A stretch of 64,000 bases of DNA from an uncultured Flavobacteriaceae bacterium (lineage in GTDB: Bacteria > Bacteroidota > Bacteroidia > Flavobacteriales > Flavobacteriaceae): positions 620,001 through 684,000 of the forward strand of contig CANMSH010000001.1 in assembly GCA_947500525.1 (NCBI GenBank), given 5' to 3'. A model generated the notes under the pieces. It saw only the letters and a list, made by a program, of their open reading frames with translations, was not told where the DNA came from and did no database searches. The translations under genes were made by a program, and so were the position numbers. This document shows, one piece after another, positions 26,666 to 34,412 of the stretch (its first letter is position 1; every line of letters begins with the position of its first letter).

Positions 26666-26887
26666 ATGCTACAAGACAAACAATTTTTAATAGACTTGGC
26701 ACATACCAAAATGCCATACGGTAAGTATAAAGGTGTGTATTTAATTGATTTACCCGAACATTATGTTGTTTGGTATCATTCAAAAGGGTTTCCTAAAGGT
26801 AAAATTGGCCTGCAATTGGGCTTGGTATATGAATTGAAATTAAATGGATTAGAACATTTAATAAGAAACATTCAAAAAAACTCCTAA
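26666..26887 (+). CDS. DUF3820 family protein
   Basis: A small protein of 73 residues with the DUF3820 pattern MPYGKYKGVYLIDLPEHYVVWYHSKGFPKGKIG. No signal peptide or membrane segment. The biochemical function of the family is unknown; similar segments occur in exonuclease-associated proteins. The ATG follows directly after the stop of the dehydrogenase gene, indicating translational coupling. No terminator separates them. The track ORF on the opposite strand (26592-26783) is a shadow. Confidence 0.8.
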   Translation: MLQDKQFLIDLAHTKMPYGKYKGVYLIDLPEHYVVWYHSKGFPKGKIGLQLGLVYELKLNGLEHLIRNIQKNS

Positions 26888-26992
26888 TGTTAAATTTCAT
26901 TTAAAGTTCTGTTAAAAAGTGTTCTGTAAAAGGTTAAAACCTTGTTTTTTCTTAACTTTATAAGGATATCAACCAATAAAACTAAATTACAT

Positions 26993-27358
26993 ATGTCTAC
27001 ACAAAAAGTTGCCAATAGATTGGTAGAATTAATGCGCAAAGGAGATGGTATGACCGCTATTAGCGAATTATATGCTGATACTATTGTGAGCAAGGAAATG
27101 CCTGGTTATCCAGGAGGAGAATTGACTTCGGGGAAAGAAGCCGTGACTCAAAAAAATGTTGAATGGTTTAACAACGTTCAAGAATTTCATGGTAGCACAA
27201 TATCTGAACCGCAAGTTGCTGGAAATCATTTTACATGCACGATGGATTTTGATGTAACCTTTAAAGATAGAGGAAGACAACAAATGACAGAGGTTTGTGT
27301 TTATGAAGTAAATGAGAATAAGATTGTTAATGAACAATTTTTTTATAATATGGGTTGA
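26993..27358 (+). CDS. SnoaL/NTF2-like domain protein
   Basis: The track start at 26942 adds an unlikely MFFLNFIRIS leader; the ATG at 26993 (MSTQKVANRLVELMRKGD) is preferred, giving 121 residues. The alpha+beta pattern (ELYADTIVSKEMPG, VTQKNVEWFNN, HFTCTMDFDVTFKD, VCVYEVNENKIVNEQFFY) is that of SnoaL-like proteins in the NTF2 superfamily. Members are small ligand-binding proteins or enzymes of varied function, so none is assigned here. It stands alone with 105 bases before it and shares a bidirectional terminator with the converging membrane-protein operon. Confidence 0.75.
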   Translation: MSTQKVANRLVELMRKGDGMTAISELYADTIVSKEMPGYPGGELTSGKEAVTQKNVEWFNNVQEFHGSTISEPQVAGNHFTCTMDFDVTFKDRGRQQMTEVCVYEVNENKIVNEQFFYNMG

Positions 27359-27380
27359 CCTAAAAAGCTGTTTCTATTTT

Positions 27381-27416
27381 AAAAAAGCGAGAGAATGTAT
27401 GTTCTATCGCTTTTTT
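27381..27416. terminator. Bidirectional terminator between converging genes
   Basis: AAAAAAGCGA pairs with TCGCTTTTTT, with an inner AGAA/TTCT stem and loop TGTATG. It starts 22 bases after the SnoaL-like stop, and the right arm overlaps the end of the DUF2809 gene. Confidence 0.75.
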
Positions 27417-27763
27417 TCTATAAACAATACACCTATTATTCCCAAACTATAGGCTACAAGATCTGTTATCTCAAACGTATTTCCCAGAATAAGATGTGCT
27501 AGTTTATCCTGTTCTAAATTCAACCAGCTTAATAAGTTGGTCATTTGTAGAAATTCTATAGCAAATGCGAATAACAGCACCCAAGTGGCAATAGATAAGG
27601 GCTTCGCGTTGATAAAACTTTTCAAAAAATAGTAGAGCATAATTACAACCAAAAAGTCACCAAAAATAAAACGGATAAAACCTTTTTCGAAAAATAGAAC
27701 GATGAGTATTTCTAGTGAAAATAAAATTAAGAAATTGAGAAATGATTGTGCGTTAAATTTCAT
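27404..27763 (-). CDS. DUF2809 family membrane protein
   Basis: The 119-residue protein has about four hydrophobic helices (LNFLILFSLEILIVLFF, FLVVIMLYYFLKSF, IATWVLLFAFAIEFLQM, DLVAYSLGIIGVLFIEKKR). The helix IEFLQMTNLLSWL and the motif HLILGNTFEITDLVAYSLG match DUF2809. Function of the family is unknown. Its start overlaps the stop of the DUF1361 gene by four bases (27760-27763), so it is the last gene of the minus-strand membrane operon. Confidence 0.75.
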   Translation of the reverse strand: MKFNAQSFLNFLILFSLEILIVLFFEKGFIRFIFGDFLVVIMLYYFLKSFINAKPLSIATWVLLFAFAIEFLQMTNLLSWLNLEQDKLAHLILGNTFEITDLVAYSLGIIGVLFIEKKR

Positions 27764-28428
27764 TGTATATGTTCTTTATTGGCCGAGATAGTTTTCATAA
27801 AACTCGAGAATAACATGTTTATGAGCAAGAATCCTAAAAGAAAGAAAAGACCGTAACTAATGGTGAAACCCCATGTTTTTAGATGCGCAAAAGGGTCTAC
27901 AAATCGATCCGAGATATCGAAAAACAAAGATTTAGGGTTCGAAAGAATATCCCAACTATTAAATCGTAAAAACCTGCCGAGATAAATCCCAAATCCGGTA
28001 AGAAACATAATACCCGAGCTTACAATCCATGCGATGCTATATGAGAATCGGTTTATCAAAATGATATGCATTTGATACGTCGATATAAAGAATAAAATCA
28101 TTCCATTCATTGCGAATGAAAAAATCAATAGTAGGTCATACCACAATGGAACGAAAGTTCTATTTGTCAAATGAAATATATCAGTTATGATATACGGAGA
28201 GTTAGGCAGAAATAACAGCCACACTACAAATGCAAACATAAACTTAATAAGGTGTTGTTTTTGTCGCACTATGTAATGACTAATCAGAAATGGAATATAT
28301 GCTAAAAATAGATTCCATATTAAAAACTTATAGGAAGTTGACTCGGTATACCAAATTCTAAAAGTCAGTAAAGAAATAGCATATGTTGAAAATAGAATAA
28401 GAAGATATAGATGTTTATTTAGTTTCAT
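27760..28428 (-). CDS. DUF1361 family membrane protein
   Basis: The track ORF starts at 28488, but the N-terminal 20 residues overlap the upstream gene deeply and are polar; the ATG at 28428 (MKLNKHLYLLILFSTYAIS) is preferred, giving 222 residues and a 14-base overlap with the upstream stop. Six to seven membrane helices are visible. FAFVVWLLFLPNSPYIITDIFHL and TGFGIYLGRFLRFNSWDI are hallmark segments of DUF1361. Function unknown. It lies in the middle of a coupled run of membrane-protein genes. Confidence 0.8.
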   Translation of the reverse strand: MKLNKHLYLLILFSTYAISLLTFRIWYTESTSYKFLIWNLFLAYIPFLISHYIVRQKQHLIKFMFAFVVWLLFLPNSPYIITDIFHLTNRTFVPLWYDLLLIFSFAMNGMILFFISTYQMHIILINRFSYSIAWIVSSGIMFLTGFGIYLGRFLRFNSWDILSNPKSLFFDISDRFVDPFAHLKTWGFTISYGLFFLLGFLLINMLFSSFMKTISANKEHIQ

Positions 28429-28816
28429 TGTTTTTATTTTTTGTTCTAAAAAACCATACCCATGATTGCATGGCTGTGATATAGGCAATGATAAATATGC
28501 AATTTGTGATTGAATCGAAATCTTGACACCAAACGAAGTAAAAACATCCTAAAAAAAACAGTATTGCATACAAAGGAAAATACGTTTTGAACTTTTGAAA
28601 ATCAGTTAAACTAGGAGTGAATTCATGAATAGGTACTATGGTAAAGAGTATCATAACACATGAAATTATAAATGTTATAATAATTGATAAAATAAAAAAA
28701 ATAGGAAAAACATTGAAATTGTAATGTTCTAAACTTAATAGTGCAAAACTCAAAAGACTTGAGGCCAATAGTCCGGCTTTTCCCGCAGTTACAATTATTC
28801 TCGAAGCTGTATTCAT
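28415..28816 (-). CDS. Hypothetical membrane protein
   Basis: The family is not recognised. The 133-residue protein has about four hydrophobic segments (AGLLASSLLSFALLSL, FPIFFILSIIITFIISCVMILFTIV, YFPLYAILFFLGCFYFVW, CIFIIAYITAMQSWVWFF) and a charged tail (RTKNKNNETK). It overlaps the DUF4173 stop by four bases (28813-28816, ATGA) and the next gene by 14, so it is translated within the operon. Any role in sensing or envelope function is speculative. Confidence 0.7.
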   Translation of the reverse strand: MNTASRIIVTAGKAGLLASSLLSFALLSLEHYNFNVFPIFFILSIIITFIISCVMILFTIVPIHEFTPSLTDFQKFKTYFPLYAILFFLGCFYFVWCQDFDSITNCIFIIAYITAMQSWVWFFRTKNKNNETK

Positions 28817-30210
28817 TGCTTGATTTTTAAGTTATCATATATCAACTCTTGCCAAGTATGGGTTTTTAATCGTTGTGAATAGGTGAAGTGTTTTTCTTTT
28901 ATTTTTCTGAGTTGTTGAGAAGGTACCTTTTGTGGGTTTTTATCGACATATTCTTTCAGTAAAATGGTATTGTTATTTGATAAATTAATTAAATATTCAA
29001 GATCGACCCTTTGAGCATGGCTCGTGTTATATTTAGTAATGAGATAATCCCAATTTAAAGCACTAGAACATATTAGAATGATAAAGGCAATGTGTATATT
29101 TTTTCTGAGTAAATACCATAAGTTGTATTTAGCATATACTTTTATATTAGTTGTAATTAAGCCAATGAAAGAGAGAAATAGATATATGAAAACACCAATT
29201 CTTTTGTAAGTAAAACCATGATGAGTCACGTACAGATAATTTTTGTAGGCGGTTATAAATACTAACAGTACATTTAAAAGAATCCAAATTGTAGTTAAAG
29301 TTTTAAGGTGTTTGTTTTTCTTGTAAAAATTTAAATTACCTCTGAAGAAATATAAAATAATAATGATGGCAAAAATAAGTGAGGTGATCAATGCATAAAT
29401 GCCCTCATGAACGGTCTTCGATAAATCGGAAGCCCCCAAATCTACAATTGCGGTCAAGTAGAAAACATCTGTAGTTAAGAAAAAGCCTATAAGTAGATTA
29501 AGCAAAACTAATAAAATGATACCTAGCTGATTCTCTTGTGATATACTAAGTGAAGATTGTACTGGTATGGTTGATTTCTCCAAGCGATTGCCAGTTTCTG
29601 AATCTATTTGAGTAATTGGTTGAATTGTTTGTGGGCTACTAATATTAAACAATATAAAGTATCCGAATAGGACGTAGGTAACCCATTTAACATTTATAAA
29701 ATTCATATTTATAGTGCTAATTATGCGACTAAAATTGGGATTTGCACTTCTGTATAATAAGATAAAGATGAGTACTATGATTATTGGAATTCCAATAGTT
29801 TTAATCCAGTATAAATAATTGACTTTTCTTTTTTTAACGGCTTCAGTTTCGTTCTGTAAATGGTGGTAATATTTTGTAAAACTAGCGGCAATTGTAGTGT
29901 AAAACCCATTAAGAAATTCTATATAAAGTGAGGTTTTAAAGGTTGTGAGTGCCCCTAATAAAGTACATAAACTAACAATGCTTACGAATAGAGTTAAAAA
30001 AGAGTTGTACATAAAAACAAACCATGAACCTCCTAAATAACATATGGTATATAAGAGAATTTTTTTTGACTTGAATTTCTTAGGATGAAGTGTGGCTAAC
30101 AAAAAGACAACAAGTATCGAAAATAGGAAAAAGTTTAATCCTATGCTTTTTTCGTAAAACAGGAGACTAAAAAGAATTGATGAGATGATTAATATAATTT
30201 TTTTAAGCAT
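28813..30210 (-). CDS. DUF4173 (DUF4153-like) polytopic membrane protein
   Basis: The 465-residue protein has about 10-11 membrane helices and a soluble C-terminal tail of roughly 90 residues. The segment VHEGIYALITSLIFAIIIILYFFRG followed by WILLNVLLVFITAYKNYLYVTHHGFTYKRIGVFIYL is characteristic of DUF4173. Family function is unknown; related proteins often stand beside small winged-helix regulators, as here. It starts 13 bases after the preceding small membrane-protein gene. The tail (YLINLSNNNTILLKEYVDKNPQK) is predicted extramembrane. Confidence 0.82.
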   Translation of the reverse strand: MLKKIILIISSILFSLLFYEKSIGLNFFLFSILVVFLLATLHPKKFKSKKILLYTICYLGGSWFVFMYNSFLTLFVSIVSLCTLLGALTTFKTSLYIEFLNGFYTTIAASFTKYYHHLQNETEAVKKRKVNYLYWIKTIGIPIIIVLIFILLYRSANPNFSRIISTINMNFINVKWVTYVLFGYFILFNISSPQTIQPITQIDSETGNRLEKSTIPVQSSLSISQENQLGIILLVLLNLLIGFFLTTDVFYLTAIVDLGASDLSKTVHEGIYALITSLIFAIIIILYFFRGNLNFYKKNKHLKTLTTIWILLNVLLVFITAYKNYLYVTHHGFTYKRIGVFIYLFLSFIGLITTNIKVYAKYNLWYLLRKNIHIAFIILICSSALNWDYLITKYNTSHAQRVDLEYLINLSNNNTILLKEYVDKNPQKVPSQQLRKIKEKHFTYSQRLKTHTWQELIYDNLKIKQ

Positions 30211-30223
30211 GGTAAGAATATTT

Positions 30224-30511
30224 TTAAATTAAGTAGTTTAAAACAGTGTAATAATATAAATAGGCGATAGGAACATTAAGTAATAGAATTCCAATTGATT
30301 TTAATGTCATCAGTTTGTCATCTCTAAATGCTAATATCAAGAGTTGTATGACTAGCATGATTAGGTTGACTATAATTGCGAAAATCACGTAAAAATATCC
30401 CAAGATTGTTATCACCGACAACTCACCAATTAGTAGTTGAAGTAGAAATAATAGTGTTCCTATAAAGAAAAATAGTAACGCGAAATGGGTTGCAGCTTTG
30501 ATTTTATGCAT
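30224..30511 (-). CDS. Small hypothetical membrane protein
   Basis: The track start at 30583 lies deep in the upstream gene; the ATG at 30511 (MHKIKAATHFALLFF) gives 95 residues and an 8-base overlap with the Coq4-like stop. Three membrane helices are evident (HFALLFFFIGTLLFLLQLLIG, ITILGYFYVIFAIIVNLIMLVIQLLILAF, IGILLLNVPIAYLYYYTVL). The family is not recognised. Coupled position in the operon suggests a common membrane function. Confidence 0.65.
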   Translation of the reverse strand: MHKIKAATHFALLFFFIGTLLFLLQLLIGELSVITILGYFYVIFAIIVNLIMLVIQLLILAFRDDKLMTLKSIGILLLNVPIAYLYYYTVLNYLI

Positions 30512-31001
30512 AATGTACTTTTTTGAGTGCATGAATTTGAGATTTTGAAAATATACAAGAGCGCACATCTGCGTAAGAAGCATTCAATAAATGGCGAAAA
30601 TCAAGATTATGAAAAGTGTTTGATGCTTTTCCTATTTGATAAGATCTGAGATAGTGATTTAAATAATCTGGTAGTATAATGGTGCCTAAAATAATGACTC
30701 CAAATAAGTATAGACTACGTTTTCCGTTACCAAAACATAAATATTGTTGTGCTATTTCATCTTCTACCCTAGTACTATAACCGGTTAAAACATGATAAGC
30801 ATCGTGACGTTCTACTTTCGGGATTAAATCAAAGTCATTATTTTCTAAAAATTGACCTAGATGATAACCAAAAGAGTGTTTTGGGTAGATGATCAGATCA
30901 GATTTTTTAATGTTCCAAGGTTCATTTTTTTTGAAATACTTGGTATAAACCGATTCGGACTTTTCGAATAACCACTGAATAAATATTTTTCTTTTTTTCA
31001 T
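30504..31001 (-). CDS. Coq4-like protein
   Basis: A 165-residue protein with the Coq4 signature HDxxHx(11)E: H66 D67, H70 and E82 in RHDAYHVLTGYSTRVEDE. The C-terminal NLDFRHLLNASYADVR also resembles the end of Coq4 proteins. In ubiquinone makers Coq4 organises or carries out the C1 decarboxylation and binds a metal through this motif. Bacteroidota normally make menaquinone only, and a menG-type gene is present in this window, so another role is likely. It is the first gene after the regulator, 42 bases downstream, with its own perfect palindrome 9 bases before the ATG. Confidence 0.7.
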   Translation of the reverse strand: MKKRKIFIQWLFEKSESVYTKYFKKNEPWNIKKSDLIIYPKHSFGYHLGQFLENNDFDLIPKVERHDAYHVLTGYSTRVEDEIAQQYLCFGNGKRSLYLFGVIILGTIILPDYLNHYLRSYQIGKASNTFHNLDFRHLLNASYADVRSCIFSKSQIHALKKVHYA

Positions 31002-31009
31002 TTTAAAAG

Positions 31010-31028
31010 TACTTTGTTTTTCAAAGTA
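31010..31028. promoter_or_regulatory. Perfect palindromic operator before the Coq4-like gene
   Basis: TACTTTGnnnnnCAAAGTA, seven-base arms with a five-base spacer, ends 8 bases before the ATG of the Coq4-like gene. It matches the site at 31973-31989 in sequence, spacing and distance to the start, so the encoded winged-helix regulator is the likely binder. Confidence 0.65.
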
Positions 31029-31043
31029 TATGAATAAAAAAAT

Positions 31044-31343
31044 TTAACTCTGACTTTTGATGATGCGTTCTAATGCATTTATATGTTTCTTAAATTCTAA
31101 TGTTCCCAATTGTGTACTACTGTATTTAGTATTTGGTTTTTTACCAATAAATTCTTTATTAATATCTATATATTCCTCCTTTTCGAGGGATTTTAAATGA
31201 CTTGCTAAGTTACCATCTGTAACTCCCAGGAGCTCTTTCAGAGTGTTAAAATCAACATGATCGTTCACCATAAGAGCAGACATGATTCCTAGTCTAACCC
31301 GATGGTCGAATATTTTGTTGATGTTTTGTATGATATTCTTCAT
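31044..31343 (-). CDS. Winged-helix transcriptional regulator (HTH_34/ArsR-like)
   Basis: The 99-residue protein is almost entirely one winged helix: INKIFDHRVRLGIMSALMVND, then the recognition region FNTLKELLGVTDGNLASHLKSLEKEEYIDI, and a beta-wing EFIGKKPNTKYSSTQLG. This fits the small HTH_34 regulators of Bacteroidota that accompany membrane proteins. No ligand-binding cysteines or histidine cluster were seen. The ATG overlaps the last base of the preceding stop (TAATG). Two matching palindromes before the operon's two parts are its likely operators; the one over the -7 element suggests repression. Confidence 0.85.
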   Translation of the reverse strand: MKNIIQNINKIFDHRVRLGIMSALMVNDHVDFNTLKELLGVTDGNLASHLKSLEKEEYIDINKEFIGKKPNTKYSSTQLGTLEFKKHINALERIIKSQS

Positions 31344-31963
31344 TAGTTTCCTTCCTTAAAATGCATAACGGTGCCATAAACAATATGCAACACGCCAAAG
31401 CCCAAAGCCCAAAAGAGGAGACCATTTCCAAAAAAGATAAATGACAATAACCCTAAGATAATTTCCATAATGCCTAGATATTTTACCCAACTCAGGGTAA
31501 ATTTACTCGCACTTACTAGAGCGACACCATAAAAAATTAAAGTAGTTGGCGCTATCAATCCGTAATACCCTCGATATATGAGCAACAGTACAAAGGCGCC
31601 CCCAGTGAGAATAGGTATGATAAAATGAAGTAGTAGTTGTTTAGATACTGGAGTCCAAATTTTTTCGTTGTTTTTCTTTGCACGTTTTTTTGTCAAAATA
31701 AACGCCGTTATAATCGATAATAATGCAACGACTAAGGCCACGGTCAAAACGACAATTTCTAAAATTACTAGGGGCATCACATTAGTTCCGCCACCATAGC
31801 CTGTGCCATAGCCAGACAATAGTTTGTATCCAATATATACACCTATTAAGGCATATACGCCGGCTAAAATACCTGACATACCGCTTAATGAAAGAAATCG
31901 AGTCGATTTATTCATGATATCTTTGATGTCAGAAATGTCCTTTAGATAATCTTTTTCAGTCAT
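31343..31963 (-). CDS. Membrane protein cotranscribed with the winged-helix regulator
   Basis: The 206-residue protein has a short charged N-terminus (MTEKDYLKDISDIKDIMNKS) and then about six helices in three pairs (LSGMSGILAGVYALIGVYIGYKLL, MPLVILEIVVLTVALVVALLSIITAFIL, LLLHFIIPILTGGAFVLLLIYRGYYGLI). No named family is recognised with confidence. It is the first gene of the operon and overlaps the regulator gene by one base, so it could be the membrane partner that controls the regulator. A full promoter with an operator over its -7 element lies upstream. Confidence 0.75.
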   Translation of the reverse strand: MTEKDYLKDISDIKDIMNKSTRFLSLSGMSGILAGVYALIGVYIGYKLLSGYGTGYGGGTNVMPLVILEIVVLTVALVVALLSIITAFILTKKRAKKNNEKIWTPVSKQLLLHFIIPILTGGAFVLLLIYRGYYGLIAPTTLIFYGVALVSASKFTLSWVKYLGIMEIILGLLSFIFFGNGLLFWALGFGVLHIVYGTVMHFKEGN

Positions 31964-31972
31964 GATAAAAGT

Positions 31973-31989
31973 ACTTTGAAATACAAAGT
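31973..31989. promoter_or_regulatory. Palindromic operator overlapping the operon promoter
   Basis: ACTTTGnnnnnCAAAGT, six-base arms and a five-base spacer, the same pattern as 31010-31028 and almost the same distance (9 bases) from the start codon at 31963. One arm forms part of the -7 element, so a bound regulator would block RNA polymerase. Confidence 0.65.
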
Positions 31990-32013
31990 TAAGTAAAATT
32001 TTTTATTTCACAA
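31984..32013 (-). promoter_or_regulatory. Promoter of the winged-helix/membrane operon
   Basis: On the minus strand TTG (32013-32011), 19 bases, then TAACTTTG (31991-31984): exact agreement with the Bacteroidota promoter consensus. The start codon is 20 bases downstream. Confidence 0.7.
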
Positions 32014-32020
32014 CATTTTT

Positions 32021-32028
32021 TAATTTTG
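32021..32028 (+). promoter_or_regulatory. Candidate -7 element of the DUF1801 gene
   Basis: TAATTTTG matches TAnnTTTG and ends only four bases before the ATG at 32033, which would give a leaderless or nearly leaderless mRNA. No TTG at -33. Confidence 0.4.
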
Positions 32029-32032
32029 AATT

Positions 32033-32398
32033 ATGAATCCAGCCGAAGAGTACATTTTAGAACAACCTGAACCGTTTCGGTCAATACTGTTACAGATAAA
32101 AGTTGTTATTGAAAATACATTACCCGAAGTGGAATTAAAATTTAAGTATAAAATACCCTTTTATTATATAGATGGAAGACCGTTTTGTTATTTGAATGTT
32201 CCAAAGGGTAAAAAATTTGTAGACGTTGGGTTTTGGAACGCTGCTCATCTTACTGCGTATACCGAACATTTAACTACAGCAGGAAGAAAAGTGATGAAGT
32301 CATTACGCTATCATTCTTTAGAAGAAATCAATGGTAAGGTTGTAATTGAAATATTGAAAGATGCCTATGCTGTGAAAGATAAAAAGTTCTACAAATAA
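32033..32398 (+). CDS. DUF1801 family protein
   Basis: A 121-residue soluble protein with the DUF1801/YdhG pattern: an N-terminal helix (PAEEYILEQPEPFRSILLQIKVVIENTLPEVE), then KFKYKIPFYYIDGRPFCYLNVPKGKKFVDVGFW and a C-terminal helix ending DAYAVKDKKFYK. Members resemble iron-chaperone frataxin-like folds, but no function is established. It is divergent from the winged-helix operon and its stop is one base from the end of the converging transglutaminase-like gene. Confidence 0.8.
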   Translation: MNPAEEYILEQPEPFRSILLQIKVVIENTLPEVELKFKYKIPFYYIDGRPFCYLNVPKGKKFVDVGFWNAAHLTAYTEHLTTAGRKVMKSLRYHSLEEINGKVVIEILKDAYAVKDKKFYK

Positions 32399-32399
32399 G

Positions 32400-33368
32400 T
32401 CACTTCTTAATGAATATCTTATAATGCAAAGCAGTTTTACGATTGGCAATAATAAACAATTCGGTATTGTTTGTTTGCGTCAAAGGAATTGAAAAGGAAC
32501 AAGATGATCCCGAACAAACTGGTTGAATTTCTTGAGGTCTCATGTTATCTCTAAACGCATAATGTAATGTAACACCTTCAAGAATTTGACCCATTTCAAA
32601 ATCTATGGTTGAGCCAGATGTTAAAGTCAAAGCACCTTGACTTGGTGTTTTTAACCGTAATTTATTTTTAAAATAAGCTTTGGCGAATAGCGGTGTGTTA
32701 TAAAAATCTTTCAGTTGAACTTTTTTATCCGTAAATGAAAATTCTTTTTCTGCAGGAAGATGTGTAAGAATGAATTCATCAGGATCTGTAAAGAAAAAGT
32801 AATCATCGAAAAATGGTTTCCACTGCTTATTTTCGGAATGACCAGCGGCCCAAGTTACGTCAACTAATCGCCATTTATTTCCAATTTTTATTGCATTCCA
32901 TGCATGATCTTCTTGCGGAGGAATGTTTCCAATATCGTTTATGGTCGACTTAGAGTAACCACCTATAAACAAGCACGGTATATCAAGTAATTCGGCTACT
33001 TTTTTAAAAGTTCTAGCATAACCTTCACATACCGCTTTGTTGGTTCGTAATGTTTCATTTACAGAATGCGTATTTACCGCTTCTAACTTTCGTTGAAAAT
33101 CAGCTTGATCCGTATAACTAAAATTTACTTTGGTATCACCTTTATAAAAACGTTGAAGATCATAGCTAATATTCTTAGCAAGCCATGTAAAAATAGCTCT
33201 CGCTTTATCTTCATCTGTTTTAAAGTCTTTGGCTATTTGCGAGGCTAAGCTCTCTGCCGAAGCATAGTGTTTAGGATAAGAATTCACCTTTTCATCTACA
33301 ACCTTATAATTTTGTGCTTGTAAGGTAAGAGAAAAAAAAATAAATAAAATGCCTGTAAATAACTTCAT
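32400..33368 (-). CDS. Secreted transglutaminase-like domain protein
   Basis: The ATG at 33368 (MKLFTGILFIFFSLTLQAQ) gives a clean signal peptide; the track start is five residues earlier. The core has the transglutaminase-like triad: cysteine in NKAVCEGYARTF, histidine in EDHAWNAIKIGNKW, aspartate in LVDVTWAAGH. The preceding DEDKARAIFTWLAKNISYD is also typical. In bacteria such domains usually act as cysteine proteases or peptidoglycan-linked enzymes in the periplasm; the substrate is unknown. The C-terminal 100 residues form a beta-rich domain. It is transcribed after kdsA with a 49-base gap. Confidence 0.82.
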   Translation of the reverse strand: MKLFTGILFIFFSLTLQAQNYKVVDEKVNSYPKHYASAESLASQIAKDFKTDEDKARAIFTWLAKNISYDLQRFYKGDTKVNFSYTDQADFQRKLEAVNTHSVNETLRTNKAVCEGYARTFKKVAELLDIPCLFIGGYSKSTINDIGNIPPQEDHAWNAIKIGNKWRLVDVTWAAGHSENKQWKPFFDDYFFFTDPDEFILTHLPAEKEFSFTDKKVQLKDFYNTPLFAKAYFKNKLRLKTPSQGALTLTSGSTIDFEMGQILEGVTLHYAFRDNMRPQEIQPVCSGSSCSFSIPLTQTNNTELFIIANRKTALHYKIFIKK

Positions 33369-33417
33369 ACGAATAATAAACACAAATTATACCAAAAAAT
33401 TGTTGTGAAAATACAGA

Positions 33418-34236
33418 TTACAATGCATTTATGGTTTTGCGGATGGCCACTAAATTACTCAATAGTGTTTCTAAATGATCTAAATGCAGCATATTAGCAC
33501 CATCACTTTTTGCATTTGAAGGGTCAAAATGAGTTTCAATAAATAACCCATCTACTCCCGTAGCTATGCCTGCCCGTGCAATGGTCTCAATCATATCAGG
33601 CCGTCCACCGGTTACACCAGAAGTTTGATTAGGTTGCTGTAAAGAATGTGTTACATCAAGAACCGTTGTTGCATATTGTTTCATGGTTGGAATGCCTCTA
33701 AAATCAACAATCATATCTTGGTAACCAAACATAGTTCCTCTATCAGTAATTAATACATTGTTATTACCACTATCTAGTACTTTTTTTACGGCATGTTGCA
33801 TGCTTTCAGCACTCATGAATTGGCCCTTTTTAAGGTTTACAACTTTTCCCGTTTTTGCAGCTGCCACAACAAGATCGGTTTGTCTAACTAAGAACGCCGG
33901 AATCTGTAGTACATCAACATAATTGGCAGCCTTGGTGGCGTCTGCTACTTCATGAATATCAGTAACTGTAGGTACGTTAAAAGAGGTACTCACTTTCTTT
34001 AAAATCTCCAAGGCTTTCTCATCTCCGATTCCTGTAAAGCTATCTACTCTTGATCGGTTCGCTTTTTTAAAACTCCCTTTAAACACATAAGGAATTTCAA
34101 GTTTATCAGTTATCGAAATTACTTTTTCGGCAATACGCATGGCCATATCTTCACTTTCAATGGCGCAAGGACCAGCTAGCAAAAAAAAGTTACCACTATT
34201 TGCGTGTTTTATATTCGGAATAGACGAGATATCCAT
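33418..34236 (-). CDS. kdsA: 2-dehydro-3-deoxyphosphooctonate aldolase (KDO-8-P synthase)
   Basis: The 272 residues match KdsA in full: FFLLAGPCAIESEDMAMRIAE, YVFKGSFKKANRSR, VDVLQIPAFLVRQTDLVVAAAKTGK, VNLKKGQFMSAESM, TDRGTMFGYQDMIVDFRGIP and LFIETHFDPSNAKSDGANML. Reaction: phosphoenolpyruvate plus arabinose 5-phosphate to KDO 8-phosphate, for lipid A core synthesis in the cytoplasm. Length is normal. A possible -7 element (TATTTTTG on the minus strand at 34260-34253) lies just upstream without a clear -33. Confidence 0.96.
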   Translation of the reverse strand: MDISSIPNIKHANSGNFFLLAGPCAIESEDMAMRIAEKVISITDKLEIPYVFKGSFKKANRSRVDSFTGIGDEKALEILKKVSTSFNVPTVTDIHEVADATKAANYVDVLQIPAFLVRQTDLVVAAAKTGKVVNLKKGQFMSAESMQHAVKKVLDSGNNNVLITDRGTMFGYQDMIVDFRGIPTMKQYATTVLDVTHSLQQPNQTSGVTGGRPDMIETIARAGIATGVDGLFIETHFDPSNAKSDGANMLHLDHLETLLSNLVAIRKTINAL

Positions 34237-34412
34237 AGCTCAAAATTTTAAACAAAAATACACTTTTTTACTGTTCTTAAAATGATAATTTACAGGAATA
34301 CATATACTATAAAATTAAGTTGAAATAAAACTTACCTGCTCATAAAATCTAATACCAAAAAAAACGTTATATGAATTACACTTTAGTCACCAATAGTTAT
34401 AATTCGAAAAAC

